Origin: Rhodanobacter sp. DHB23 | GTDB lineage: Bacteria; Pseudomonadota; Gammaproteobacteria; Xanthomonadales; Rhodanobacteraceae | NCBI RefSeq assembly: GCF_014842975.1 | Contig: NZ_JACYXK010000028.1 | Location: 310,001 to 374,000 of the forward strand | Length of the DNA stretch: 64,000 nt | Direction: 5' to 3' | Shown: piece by piece, positions 30,826 through 43,812 of the stretch | Layout of the letters: every line of letters starts with the position of its first letter | Numbering within the stretch: the stretch's first letter is position 1 | The notes under the pieces: model-generated | What the model saw: the letters and a program-made list of their open reading frames with translations, nothing else | Databases searched by the model: none | Told to the model about the DNA's origin: nothing | Made by a program: the position numbers and the translations under genes

Positions 30826-31024
30826 CTCGAAGCAGCCTACCGGACTTTGCTGCGTGAGGGCATCGACAGAAATGCCCCCGTGCATCCGCGCGCACCTCGA
30901 ACAAGAGCGAGCGCCGAGCGACGCCAAGTTCCAGGCCATGATCGAAAAGGCGTTGGGTCGCCCGGCCAAGCTGCGCCAGCGCGACCGGTCACGACGATCC
31001 GCCATCCAACCGGGAAATGTTTGA
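30826..31024 (+). pseudogene. Frameshifted C-terminal remnant of a REP-associated tyrosine transposase
   Basis: Two pieces in different frames resemble the end of a RAYT (Y1-transposase family). The first, about 30826-30865, reads LEAAYRTLLREGID. The second, about 30885-31024, reads IRAHLEQERAPSDAKFQAMI followed by EKALGRPAKLRQRDRS, the usual terminal helix and basic tail. The catalytic HUH and Tyr portion is missing. The frame changes near 30870-30885. Two GTAGGAGC-type REP pairs in this window are the kind of repeats such enzymes mobilise. Confidence 0.65.
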
Positions 31025-31102
31025 TTTCCTCCGCCCCCTTATGACGGAAGGTTGGCTTGGGTGGTTCGGCTCGGAAACGGCTCCTGCCCCGTTGTTGGCT
31101 GA

Positions 31103-31696
31103 TCAGAATTGCGTGGATGCCGGTAATCCACACAAAGTGGCAGCAGGGATGAAACGAATGAGCTTTAACTTTTCTGATTGCCAAGTGTAATAGCTAATAC
31201 CGGCCCGATCATTTTTTTCGTTAGGCGATCCAACCACGACCAAGAGACGACTATCTCGTCGATAGTTCAGGGTGTCAACGTTAATTCTTCCCGTATCGAC
31301 CAGCAACGCCTCCACACTTTCAAGATCAGGCGGGAAATAGACATGACCGCTCTTCGCATCCGCGATCGCCAGACAGGTAGTGGCAGCCCCGCAGCCGATG
31401 CGAATAATTGTGTAATGATCGGCAAAGTTTGGCCCCAATTTTGCCTCTTCCTTGATTACCGTACGATATAAATATGCTCTACCTTCTTTCACGTCCGGTG
31501 GCGTGGGACTGGCAATTTTCCGTGTCAAGCGAACAGCTTGATCATGAAACACATCAAAAGAAAGCAGTTTGGCAAACGGCGCAGGGCAGACAGGTGTCGC
31601 TGCTTGAGACGCAGCCCCGGCAACAAGAGCGACAGCAGCTGCAAATGCAAGAAGAAATGGTGAAGGTGCGCATAGTCGAACCATATTCATGGTCAT
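31103..31696 (-). CDS. Exported hypothetical protein
   Basis: A 197-residue protein with a signal peptide (about 1-33, ending near AGAASQA). The mature part contains KLGPNFADHYTIIRIGCGAA and DAKSGHVYFPP, motifs I associate with an uncharacterised exported family. The Cys pair in CGAATTC could form a disulfide. Base composition is visibly less GC-rich than its neighbours. It lies between a transposase remnant and the 3' end of tRNA-Ser, which suggests acquisition by transfer. Several Met codons near the N-terminus leave the start uncertain. Confidence 0.75.
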   Translation of the reverse strand: MTMNMVRLCAPSPFLLAFAAAVALVAGAASQAATPVCPAPFAKLLSFDVFHDQAVRLTRKIASPTPPDVKEGRAYLYRTVIKEEAKLGPNFADHYTIIRIGCGAATTCLAIADAKSGHVYFPPDLESVEALLVDTGRINVDTLNYRRDSRLLVVVGSPNEKNDRAGISYYTWQSEKLKLIRFIPAATLCGLPASTQF

Positions 31697-31830
31697 GGCA
31701 TTGGGCTCAATTCAGAGAGAGAGCCGCAGGTCCTGCTCCAATCTGCCATTGTGGCGGCGCCATCATCATTGTCCCGGCAAATTTTCACCGCCAAGCGAAA
31801 AGTCCTATTTTTAGGGCATCTTCATAATTT

Positions 31831-31920
31831 TGGCGGAGAGAGTGGGATTCGAACCCACGGTAGGCTTGCACCTACGGCAGTTTTCAAGACTGCTGCCTTA
31901 AACCACTCGGCCATCTCTCC
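31831..31920 (-). tRNA. tRNA-Ser (anticodon TGA)
   Basis: A 90-base class II tRNA with GGAGAGA acceptor, D arm TGGCCGAGTGGTTTAAGGCA typical of serine tRNAs, anticodon loop TTGAAAA giving TGA, a long variable arm, T arm GTGGGTTCGAATCCCAC and encoded CCA after discriminator G. Its 5' half is duplicated about 160 bases away. Confidence 0.97.
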
Positions 31921-32045
31921 GTTGTCACTTCCCGCCAAGGCGCGCTGTGCGCGCCACTACGGCAGTTTGGCTTCGGGCATCCTGCCCTTCGCCCCTTCGG
32001 GGCCAGCGGCTACGCCGCTGTCCGCTTCGGCATCCTGCCTACGCG

Positions 32046-32082
32046 TCAAGACTGCTGCCTTAAACCACTCGGCCATCTCTCC
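32046..32082 (-). pseudogene. Duplicated 5' half of tRNA-Ser
   Basis: Bases 32046-32082 are identical to the intact tRNA-Ser from its first base through the D arm and the 5' side of the anticodon stem, stopping at the first loop bases (TTG A is read CTTGA). The 3' half is absent. The copy lies in the same orientation as the gene. A shorter shared element, CTACGGCAGTTT, also occurs once in the tRNA and once at about 31957-31968. It cannot form a mature tRNA. Confidence 0.85.
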
Positions 32083-32131
32083 GGATTCGTTCAGCTGGCT
32101 GACCGCTCTCCTGCAGCCAGCGTGCATCCTA

Positions 32132-33819
<1,688 letters not shown>

Positions 33820-33859
33820 TTATCGCTTTCGCAGCCGCTGCGCCGCAACGCGGTGGCGG

Positions 33860-33932
33860 GTAGGAGCACCCTGTGCGCGAATGCCCTGGTGCCCGATCGG
33901 AGCAAAAGCATTCGCGCACAGGGTGCGCTCCG
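33860..33932. repeat. REP pair (GTAGGAGC type)
   Basis: GTAGGAGCACCCTGTGCGCG starts at 33860, and the inverted arm CGCGCACAGGGTGCGCTCC ends at about 33931. The inner match extends through the AATGC/GCATT bases. The GTAG head is a hallmark of REP elements linked to RAYT transposases. The same element recurs at 44482-44556. It lies between serS and rarA and could form a large hairpin in the shared transcript. Confidence 0.85.
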
Positions 33933-33937
33933 GCTGT

Positions 33938-35284
33938 CTATTTGCCGCGGGCCTTGCGGCGGGCCTCGCGCAGCGCCAGCAGCTTGTCGCGCATCTGCGA
34001 TTCCAGCCCGCGTTCCGCCGGTTCGTAGAACACCGTGCCGTCCAGCGCGTCGGGCAGGCACTGCTGGTCCAGCGCGACGCCGCCCTCGACGTCGTGGTCG
34101 TACTGGTAGCCGCTGCCGTAGCCCAGCCCCTTCATCAGTTTCGTCGGGGCGTTGCGCAGGTGCATGGGCACCTCCAGCGTGCCGGTCTCCCGTATCGCCG
34201 CCTGAGCGGCGGAGAGCGCCTTGTAGGCCGAGTTGCTCTTCGGCGCCACGGCGAGGTAGACCGCGAGGTTGGCCAGCGCCAGGCGCCCCTCGGGCATGCC
34301 GACGCGCTCGAAGGTGTCCCACGCGTCCAGCGCCATGTGCCAGGCACGCGGGTCGGCGAGGCCGACGTCCTCCACCGACATGATGGTCATGCGGCGCATC
34401 AGGTAGGACGGGTCGCAGCCGCCGTCGAGCATGCGCGCCAGCCAGTAGATCGCCGCGTCCGGGTCGGAGGAGCGCACGGATTTGTGCAGGGCCGAGATCA
34501 GGTCGTAGAACTGCTCGCCCTGCTTGTCGAAGCGGCGGGTGCGGTCGGCCAGCACCTGCTCCAGCGTGGCCTGGTCGATGCGCTTGCCTTCGGCCAGCTC
34601 GGCGGCGATCTCCAGCAGGGTGAGCGCGCGGCGCACGTCGCCGTCGGCGGCCTGGGCGATCAGTTGCAGCGAGGCGTCGTCCACCTGCAGGTCCTGCGCG
34701 CCGAGTCCCCGCTCCGTGTCCGCCAGCGCGCGCCTGAGCGCGGCCACGATGTCGTCCGCCGACACCGCCTCCAGCACGTGCACGCGGCAGCGCGAGAGCA
34801 GCGCGGAGTTCAGCTCGAACGAGGGGTTCTCGGTAGTGGCGCCCACGAACAGGATCACGCCGCGCTCGATGTGCGGCAGGAAGGCGTCCTGCTGGGCCTT
34901 GTTGAAGCGGTGCACCTCGTCCACGAACAGCACGGTGCGCCGGCCCTGGGCGAAGTTCGCCTCGGCCTCGGCCAGCGCCTTGCGCACCTCGGGAAGGCCG
35001 GAGAGCACGGCCGAGATCGCCTTGAAGTCGGCGTCGGCGTACTGCGCCACCAGCAAGGCCAGCGTCGTCTTGCCGCAACCCGGCGGCCCCCACAGCACCA
35101 TGGAATGCAGCTTGCCGGCCTCCAGCGCGCGGCGCAGGGCCCGGTCCGGCGCCACCAGCCTGCGCTGCCCCACGACCTCGTCGAGGTTGCACGGGCGCAT
35201 GCGCTCGGCCAGCGGCTTGAGCGCCTCGGGTTCGGCGAACAGGGAGGCGGACGGCTGGAAGGGGTTGCGTGGCATGGCCGACAT
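33938..35284 (-). CDS. rarA: Replication-associated recombination protein A (AAA+ ATPase)
   Basis: RarA (MgsA) is a clamp-loader-like AAA+ ATPase acting at stalled forks. It has 448 residues. The N-terminal LAERMRPCNLDEVVGQ is followed by Walker A WGPPGCGKTTLA, Walker B LFVDEVHRFNKAQQD, sensor 1 FVGATTENPSFELN, arginine-finger region ALLSRCRVHVLE and sensor 2 GDVRRALTLLE. The C-terminal tetramerisation part (DPDAAIYWLARML, VEDVGLADPRA) is intact. The start is MSAMP at 35284; MP nine bases later is an alternative. Confidence 0.96.
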   Translation of the reverse strand: MSAMPRNPFQPSASLFAEPEALKPLAERMRPCNLDEVVGQRRLVAPDRALRRALEAGKLHSMVLWGPPGCGKTTLALLVAQYADADFKAISAVLSGLPEVRKALAEAEANFAQGRRTVLFVDEVHRFNKAQQDAFLPHIERGVILFVGATTENPSFELNSALLSRCRVHVLEAVSADDIVAALRRALADTERGLGAQDLQVDDASLQLIAQAADGDVRRALTLLEIAAELAEGKRIDQATLEQVLADRTRRFDKQGEQFYDLISALHKSVRSSDPDAAIYWLARMLDGGCDPSYLMRRMTIMSVEDVGLADPRAWHMALDAWDTFERVGMPEGRLALANLAVYLAVAPKSNSAYKALSAAQAAIRETGTLEVPMHLRNAPTKLMKGLGYGSGYQYDHDVEGGVALDQQCLPDALDGTVFYEPAERGLESQMRDKLLALREARRKARGK

Positions 35285-35372
35285 GATAAGGCGAGCGGTG
35301 CCGGACTGCCCCGCCGGCGGGACACCCGCTATGATGGGAGGTTGGAACAGCGCGCGACATGGGGAGCTGCGC

Positions 35373-38300
35373 ATGTCCGGGGGAATCCATCGCCATCCTG
35401 ATCCGCACCGCCATCGCCGCCGGCGAGGCGATCGGCTGTGCGCGGCCGTCCTGGCCGTGCTGATGGCGTTGCTGTCGCTGTCCGCGCATGCGGCCGCCCC
35501 GGGCGACCGCTGGCATGCGCTGGAACGGCAGTGGTTCGACACCGTGGGCATGGCCGAAGGCTTGCCCCACTCGATCACCACGGCGCTGGCGCAGGATCGC
35601 GACGGCCTGCTCTGGATCGGCACCATGGGCGGCCTGGCGCGCTACGACGGCTACCACATGCAGGTGTTCGAACAGGCCAGCGCCACGGCCACCGGCCTGC
35701 CCGACACCTACGTGCGCAGCCTGCTCGCGCTGCCTGACGGCGGCCTGCTGGTGGGCACCAACGCCGGCGGGCTGGCGCGCTTCGATCCGCACACCGGGCA
35801 ATTCCGCAGCTATCCGGTGGGCGCCGGCGGCACCAGCAACCGCAAGATCTACACACTGTCGCCCGACGGCGATCGCGGCGTGTGGATCGCCACCGACGGC
35901 GGGCTGGACCACCTGGACCTGCGCAGCGACCGCATCGAGGCGGTGCCTACCGGCGGCAAGGCCGCCCCGCGCGACTTCACCGTCTACCAGGACCGCGCGG
36001 GCGACGTCTGGCTGGGCAACAACAAGGGACTGCTCGTGCGCTACGCGGGCAGCAACGACTTCGTGCGGCCGCCGCACCCCGCGGGCACGATCGACCAGGT
36101 ACTGCGCAGCGAGATCTGGGCCATCCGCGAAGACGCCGAGGGCCGGCTCTGGGTCGGCAGCGTGCAGATGGGCACGGTCTACCGCGAGGCCGACGGCAGC
36201 TGGCACACGGTGCCGGGGTTCAGCGGCACCGCCGGCGAAGCGCAACAGGCCACCGTGCGCGACTTCCTGGAGGTGGCGCCGAACCGGATCTGGATCGCCA
36301 CCGACGGCGACGGCATCGTCACCTACAGCCCCGGCGACGCCGACACCCGCGTGATCGCCCAGGACACCTCGCTGCCCTCCTCGCTGCCCGGCAACACCGT
36401 GCGCGCGCTGCTGCTGGGGCAGGCCGGCAACGTCTGGGCCGCCACCGACCTCGGTGCCGCGCACAGCAGCGCCAGCGCCGAGGTCGCCTTCTCGATGCTG
36501 CCCGCGGCCGATGCCGCGCACTCGCTCTCCAACCCGAACGTGCGCAGCGTCCACGTCGACGCTACCGGCCGGATCTGGCTGGGCATGGCGGCGGGCGGCA
36601 TCGACATCGTCGACCCGGCCGACGCCACCGTGCGCCACCTGCGGCTGGCCGGCCGGCAGGCCCGCCGCGACGTGCAGAGCCTGACCGAGGCGCCGGACGG
36701 CTCGATCTGGGTCGGTACTCAGGGTGTGGCGCGCATCGACCCGCTCACGCTGGACATCAAGGGCTCCATCCTGCCCGAACTCGACGGCGTCCCCGTGCTC
36801 AGCCTGCTGCGGCAGGGGCCGTACATGCTGATCGGCACCTACGGCGGCGCCTACCGCTACGACACGCGCAACGGCCAACTGGTCCATTACGGCCATGTCG
36901 CCAGCCAGCCCGACAGCCTGGCCAGCGACACCGTGCGCCAGATCGTGCGCGTGGGCACGTCGATCTGGTACGCCACCAACAACGGCATCAGCATCGCGCG
37001 CGACCCGCTGCAGACCGGCGGCTTCGTGAACCTGGCGCACCGCAAGGACGACCCCGACAGCCTGCCGCAGAACCTGGTGGATTCCATCGCCGTCGATACG
37101 CGCGGCCGCGTCTGGCTGGGCACGCTGGGTGGCCTCGCCATGCTGCCGCACGGCGATGCGCCGCCCTGGCGCTTCCGGCGGTTCGGCGAGGAGGACGGCC
37201 TGGTCAGCGACAAGATCACCGCCCTGCTCCCCGACGACGAGGGCAACCTGTGGGTGAGCACCTCCAACGGCATTTCCGTGGTCGACGGCGACAGCCTGCA
37301 GATCCGCAACCTCGGCATCCGCGATGGCCGGCGCATCGTCAGCTACATCTACGACGCCGCCGCGCGCGCGCCGGGCGATACGCTGTTGTTCGGCGGCCTG
37401 GGCGGCCTCACCGTGGTACGCCCGCTGCGCTACCGCACCGATGTCCCGCAGGCGCCGCTGCGCTTCACCAACGCACTGGCGAACGGGCGCCCGCTGCCCC
37501 TGCCCGGCGACCACGGCACGCTGGCGCTGTCCGCGGACCAGCGCAGCCTGCGGGTGGATTTCGCGCTGCTCGACTACCAGGCGCAGCAGGAGACCGACTA
37601 CAGCTACCGCATGGACGGCTTCGACAGCGACTGGATCGACATACCCAAGGGCACCCTGCCCAGCGCGATCTACACCAACCTGCCGCACGGCCACTACGTG
37701 CTGCACCTGCGCGCCGTGCCGCGCGGGCTGCACACGCGCACGATCGAGAGCCGGCTGGACATCAGCGTGGCGCCGCTGTGGTACGAAACGCTGTGGGCGC
37801 GGCTGCTGGCGGTGATGCTGGTGCTGGTGCTGGTACTGCTGCTGGTGCACGTGCGCACGGTCTACCTGCGCCACCGCGCCGCGCAACTGCAGGCGCAGAT
37901 CGACGCGCACATCCGCGAACTGATGGCCGCCAACCGGCGGCTGGACATGCTGGCCAGCACCGACGAACTGACCGGCGTGAGCAATCGCCGCCGCTTCCTC
38001 GAACTGGCCGAGGAAGTGCGGCGCGACGCCAATGCGATGCCGGCCTGCATCGCCCTGCTGGACCTGGATCGCTTCAAGCTGGTCAACGACGAGCACGGCC
38101 ACCTCGCCGGCGACACCGTGCTGCGCACCGCCGCCGGCGTCATCTGCCAGCAGCTGCGCACCGGCGACCTGATCGGTCGCTACGGCGGCGAGGAACTGGT
38201 GCTGTGCCTGCCGAACAACGGCAGCGAGCAGGCGATGGCGGTCGCCGAGCGGATCCGCACCCGGCTGCGCAGCACACTCATCCGGCACGAAGGACGCGCC

Positions 38301-38435
38301 ATCTCCGTCACGGTGAGCATCGGCGTCGCCGAGCTCCGCACCGGCGAGAGCATGACCGCGTGGCTGTCGCGCGCCGATGCCGCGCTCTACGAATCCAAGC
38401 GCCACGGCCGCAACCGCTGCACGCTGGCCGGATGA
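35373..38435 (+). CDS. Two-component-propeller sensor diguanylate cyclase
   Basis: A 1020-residue membrane-bound sensor. It has an N-terminal signal or anchor (about 24-43, VLAVLMALLSLSAHA), then about 680 residues of periplasmic beta-propeller repeats (recurring DRDGLLWIGT, GDVWLGN, GRLWVGS, GNLWVST) and a Y_Y_Y domain near 730-800 (YSYRMDGFDSDW). A membrane helix follows at about 805-825, with a coiled coil and a GGDEF domain ending the protein. The signature is GGEEL (about 937), an accepted DGC variant. This is the hybrid-sensor layout with the kinase replaced by a cyclase. The ligand is unknown, perhaps a glycan. GGGGAG precedes the ATG. Confidence 0.93.
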   Translation: MSGGIHRHPDPHRHRRRRGDRLCAAVLAVLMALLSLSAHAAAPGDRWHALERQWFDTVGMAEGLPHSITTALAQDRDGLLWIGTMGGLARYDGYHMQVFEQASATATGLPDTYVRSLLALPDGGLLVGTNAGGLARFDPHTGQFRSYPVGAGGTSNRKIYTLSPDGDRGVWIATDGGLDHLDLRSDRIEAVPTGGKAAPRDFTVYQDRAGDVWLGNNKGLLVRYAGSNDFVRPPHPAGTIDQVLRSEIWAIREDAEGRLWVGSVQMGTVYREADGSWHTVPGFSGTAGEAQQATVRDFLEVAPNRIWIATDGDGIVTYSPGDADTRVIAQDTSLPSSLPGNTVRALLLGQAGNVWAATDLGAAHSSASAEVAFSMLPAADAAHSLSNPNVRSVHVDATGRIWLGMAAGGIDIVDPADATVRHLRLAGRQARRDVQSLTEAPDGSIWVGTQGVARIDPLTLDIKGSILPELDGVPVLSLLRQGPYMLIGTYGGAYRYDTRNGQLVHYGHVASQPDSLASDTVRQIVRVGTSIWYATNNGISIARDPLQTGGFVNLAHRKDDPDSLPQNLVDSIAVDTRGRVWLGTLGGLAMLPHGDAPPWRFRRFGEEDGLVSDKITALLPDDEGNLWVSTSNGISVVDGDSLQIRNLGIRDGRRIVSYIYDAAARAPGDTLLFGGLGGLTVVRPLRYRTDVPQAPLRFTNALANGRPLPLPGDHGTLALSADQRSLRVDFALLDYQAQQETDYSYRMDGFDSDWIDIPKGTLPSAIYTNLPHGHYVLHLRAVPRGLHTRTIESRLDISVAPLWYETLWARLLAVMLVLVLVLLLVHVRTVYLRHRAAQLQAQIDAHIRELMAANRRLDMLASTDELTGVSNRRRFLELAEEVRRDANAMPACIALLDLDRFKLVNDEHGHLAGDTVLRTAAGVICQQLRTGDLIGRYGGEELVLCLPNNGSEQAMAVAERIRTRLRSTLIRHEGRAISVTVSIGVAELRTGESMTAWLSRADAALYESKRHGRNRCTLAG

Positions 38436-38436
38436 C

Positions 38437-39126
38437 TCAGCCGCCGCCGGCGTCGCCCACGGCCGGCGAGAACAGGCGGTACAGGCCATAGGCCAGGCCG
38501 CAAACGCCGGTGAGCGCCGCCGGGACCAGCAGGCTGTGGTCCTGCATGCGCTCGAACAGCAGCGCGCCGACCGCGCTGCCCAGCATGAAGCACGCCGCCA
38601 CCAGCACGCACACGCGCAGGCGCAGCCTGTCCACCGGCAGGCCGCGCAACAGGTGGCCGAGGTAGATGCCCATGTCGGTGAAGATGCCGGTGACGTGCGT
38701 GGTGCGTATCACCATGCCGCTGTACGCGCTGACCATGCCGTTCTGCAGCCCCACCGCCGCCGAGGCGAGATACAGGCCCAGCGAGTCGGCTGCATCGAGC
38801 AGCGGCACCGCAGCGAACAGCAGCAGCGACTCCAGCAGCAGCGCCACGCCGTAGCGGCGCCCCAGCCGCAACGTGCTCTGCTGCACGATCACGCCGCTCA
38901 GCATCGCGCCGAGTACGAAGGCCGCGATGGTCAGCGCCCAGTGCAGCGCCTCGCCGGCATCGCCCTTGCCCAGCGCGATGCCCAGCAGGCTGGTGTTGCC
39001 GGTCATGTTGCTGATGGACTGGTGGCGGAAGCTCAGGTAGCCGGCCGCGTTGATCCAGCCCGCGATCAGCGCCAGCACGGCCATGCCGGGCCAGGCCCAG
39101 CGCGGCAATTGGCGCAGCACCGGCAT
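38437..39126 (-). CDS. YoaK-family (DUF1275) membrane protein
   Basis: A 229-residue inner-membrane protein with six or seven hydrophobic segments. The DUF1275 signature is clear: INAAGYLSFRHQSISNMTGNTSLLG near residues 25-49 and GLQNGMVSAYSGMVIRTTHVTGIFTDMG near 130-157. The function is unknown; the family is sometimes grouped with transporters. It lies 13 bases downstream of lolA and its stop abuts the stop of the convergent cyclase gene. It is an added gene in the conserved ftsK-lolA-rarA order. Confidence 0.92.
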   Translation of the reverse strand: MPVLRQLPRWAWPGMAVLALIAGWINAAGYLSFRHQSISNMTGNTSLLGIALGKGDAGEALHWALTIAAFVLGAMLSGVIVQQSTLRLGRRYGVALLLESLLLFAAVPLLDAADSLGLYLASAAVGLQNGMVSAYSGMVIRTTHVTGIFTDMGIYLGHLLRGLPVDRLRLRVCVLVAACFMLGSAVGALLFERMQDHSLLVPAALTGVCGLAYGLYRLFSPAVGDAGGG

Positions 39127-39139
39127 CGGCTGGGCCTCT

Positions 39140-39799
39140 TCAGTTCTGCAGCGGCTGCACCTGCAACACCGGGGCGTCGCCGATCACGTCGGCCCCCTTG
39201 GGCGGCACGAAGGTGAATACCGAAGCGGGGATGTCGATGTTGCGCTTCCAGTCCGAGAAGCGGATGTCGGTGGTGGAGCCGAGCTGGTCCTTGAAGGTCA
39301 TCCGCGCCAGCCCGTTCGCGTCGAAGCCGAGGTCGGCATAGGCGAACTGCGGGTCCTTGGCGGTGGAGGTGAGGCGCAGCCAGACCAGGCCGTCTCGCTC
39401 GCCCTGCTCGGCGACCTTGAACTCCTTGTCCATCTGCTTGAGGTCGGTGAGCACGGTGAGCGGGCTGTGCGCCTCCTCGCCGGACTGGATGCGCACGGTC
39501 ACCTGCTCCAGCTCGGGGTCGTACATCCACACGCGGCTGCCGTCGGCCACGATGGTCTGCTTGTACGGCGCCGTGGTCTCCCAGCGGAACTGCCGCGGCG
39601 CCTCCAGCGCCAGCGTGCCGCTGCTGGTCTTGCCTGCGTTGCCGTTCGGATCGACCAGGGCCTGCGTGAAATTGCCGGTGAGCGAATGCAGGCCGGTGGC
39701 GAACGCGTCCAGCCGCGCGCGCGCCGCGCCGGTGGCGGCCTGGGCCGTGCCGGCCAGTGACAGCAGGAAGGCGACGGCGACGATAGCTAGGCGTTTCAT
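39140..39799 (-). CDS. lolA: Outer-membrane lipoprotein carrier protein LolA
   Basis: LolA ferries lipoproteins through the periplasm from LolCDE to LolB. It has 219 residues with a signal peptide (about 1-21, ending AQA). The mature domain has LHSLTGNFTQALVD, SSGTLALEAPRQFRWETTAPYKQTIVADGSRVWMYDPELEQVTVR and a C-terminal FTFVPPKGADVIGD, all typical of LolA. It follows ftsK in the same orientation, the canonical linkage, though a ~310-base repeat-bearing spacer separates them. Confidence 0.96.
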   Translation of the reverse strand: MKRLAIVAVAFLLSLAGTAQAATGAARARLDAFATGLHSLTGNFTQALVDPNGNAGKTSSGTLALEAPRQFRWETTAPYKQTIVADGSRVWMYDPELEQVTVRIQSGEEAHSPLTVLTDLKQMDKEFKVAEQGERDGLVWLRLTSTAKDPQFAYADLGFDANGLARMTFKDQLGSTTDIRFSDWKRNIDIPASVFTFVPPKGADVIGDAPVLQVQPLQN

Positions 39800-39931
39800 G
39801 GAAGCCCTGTGCGCAATGCGGTGCGTGCATTGTAGAGGGGAAGGCTTAACCGTTCGACGCCGCGCCCCTTCTCCCTTTCGTGGAGATGCGCCATGGATGG
39901 CGTCGAGTCTCAGCGGTGAGCTGATTTACTC

Positions 39932-40046
39932 CTCCCCCTGCGTGCAGGGGGAGGTTGGGAGGGGGTGAACCTTGCGAAAGACTCTCATGGATGGCTTTCG
40001 CCAGAGCTTGACCCCACCCCGGCCCTCCCCTGCACGCAGGGGAGGG
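39932..40046. repeat. Inverted-repeat pair in the ftsK-lolA spacer
   Basis: CTCCCCCTGCGTGCAGGGGGAG (39932-39953) and CCCTCCCCTGCACGCAGGGGAGGG (40023-40046) are each palindromic and match each other in inverted orientation, with further pairing between GGTTGGGAGGGGGT and ACCCCACCCCGGCCC. They can fold as two hairpins or one long one. The layout is that of a BIME-like intergenic repeat, distinct from the GTAGGAGC family. The remainder of the 39800-40113 spacer shows no gene. Confidence 0.8.
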
Positions 40047-40113
40047 AGACAGGACATGGCACGACTGAAACTCGACGCCAATCAGGTCACCGAAGGGGCG
40101 AGGGAGTAAAGAC

Positions 40114-42441
<2,328 letters not shown>

Positions 42442-42579
42442 CGGGACGTGCTTCCGTGTTTCGACAGTCCGGGCAAGTCTACACAGGCGGCGCAGGCTTC
42501 AGTAGCCGCCGCGTCCCTTGAATCGGCCGCCCACCTTCCCCATCCTTGCGGTTCCGCGCCGTGCCAGCCACGGCGATGA

Positions 42580-43608
<1,029 letters not shown>

Positions 43609-43623
43609 GCTTCTGTTTTCTGC

Positions 43624-43774
43624 TCGTCATCCCGGCGAAGGCCGGACAAGCACGCAGTGCGCAGAACGCCCGTAGGGCGGCCCCATAGGGGCGAGCACAG
43701 CGAGTCATCCAGTGGCGACCGTGCTCATTCGAGCCATACGGCTACTGGATCCCGGCCTTCGCCGGGATGACGGT
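43624..43774. repeat. Inverted intergenic repeat (GTCATCCCGGCGAAGGCCGG family)
   Basis: TCGTCATCCCGGCGAAGGCCGG at 43624-43645 (22 bases overall) and the inverted arm CCGGCCTTCGCCGGGATGAC at about 43752-43771 flank about 105 bases of unrelated sequence; CAGT...ACTGGATC adds an outer or inner match. Repeats of this type are very common between genes in xanthomonads and many other proteobacteria. It sits between trxB and the DsbA-like gene. Confidence 0.85.
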
Positions 43775-43812
43775 CAAAAGCCCCATACGTTCGTAGCATC
43801 GGATCGAACCCC

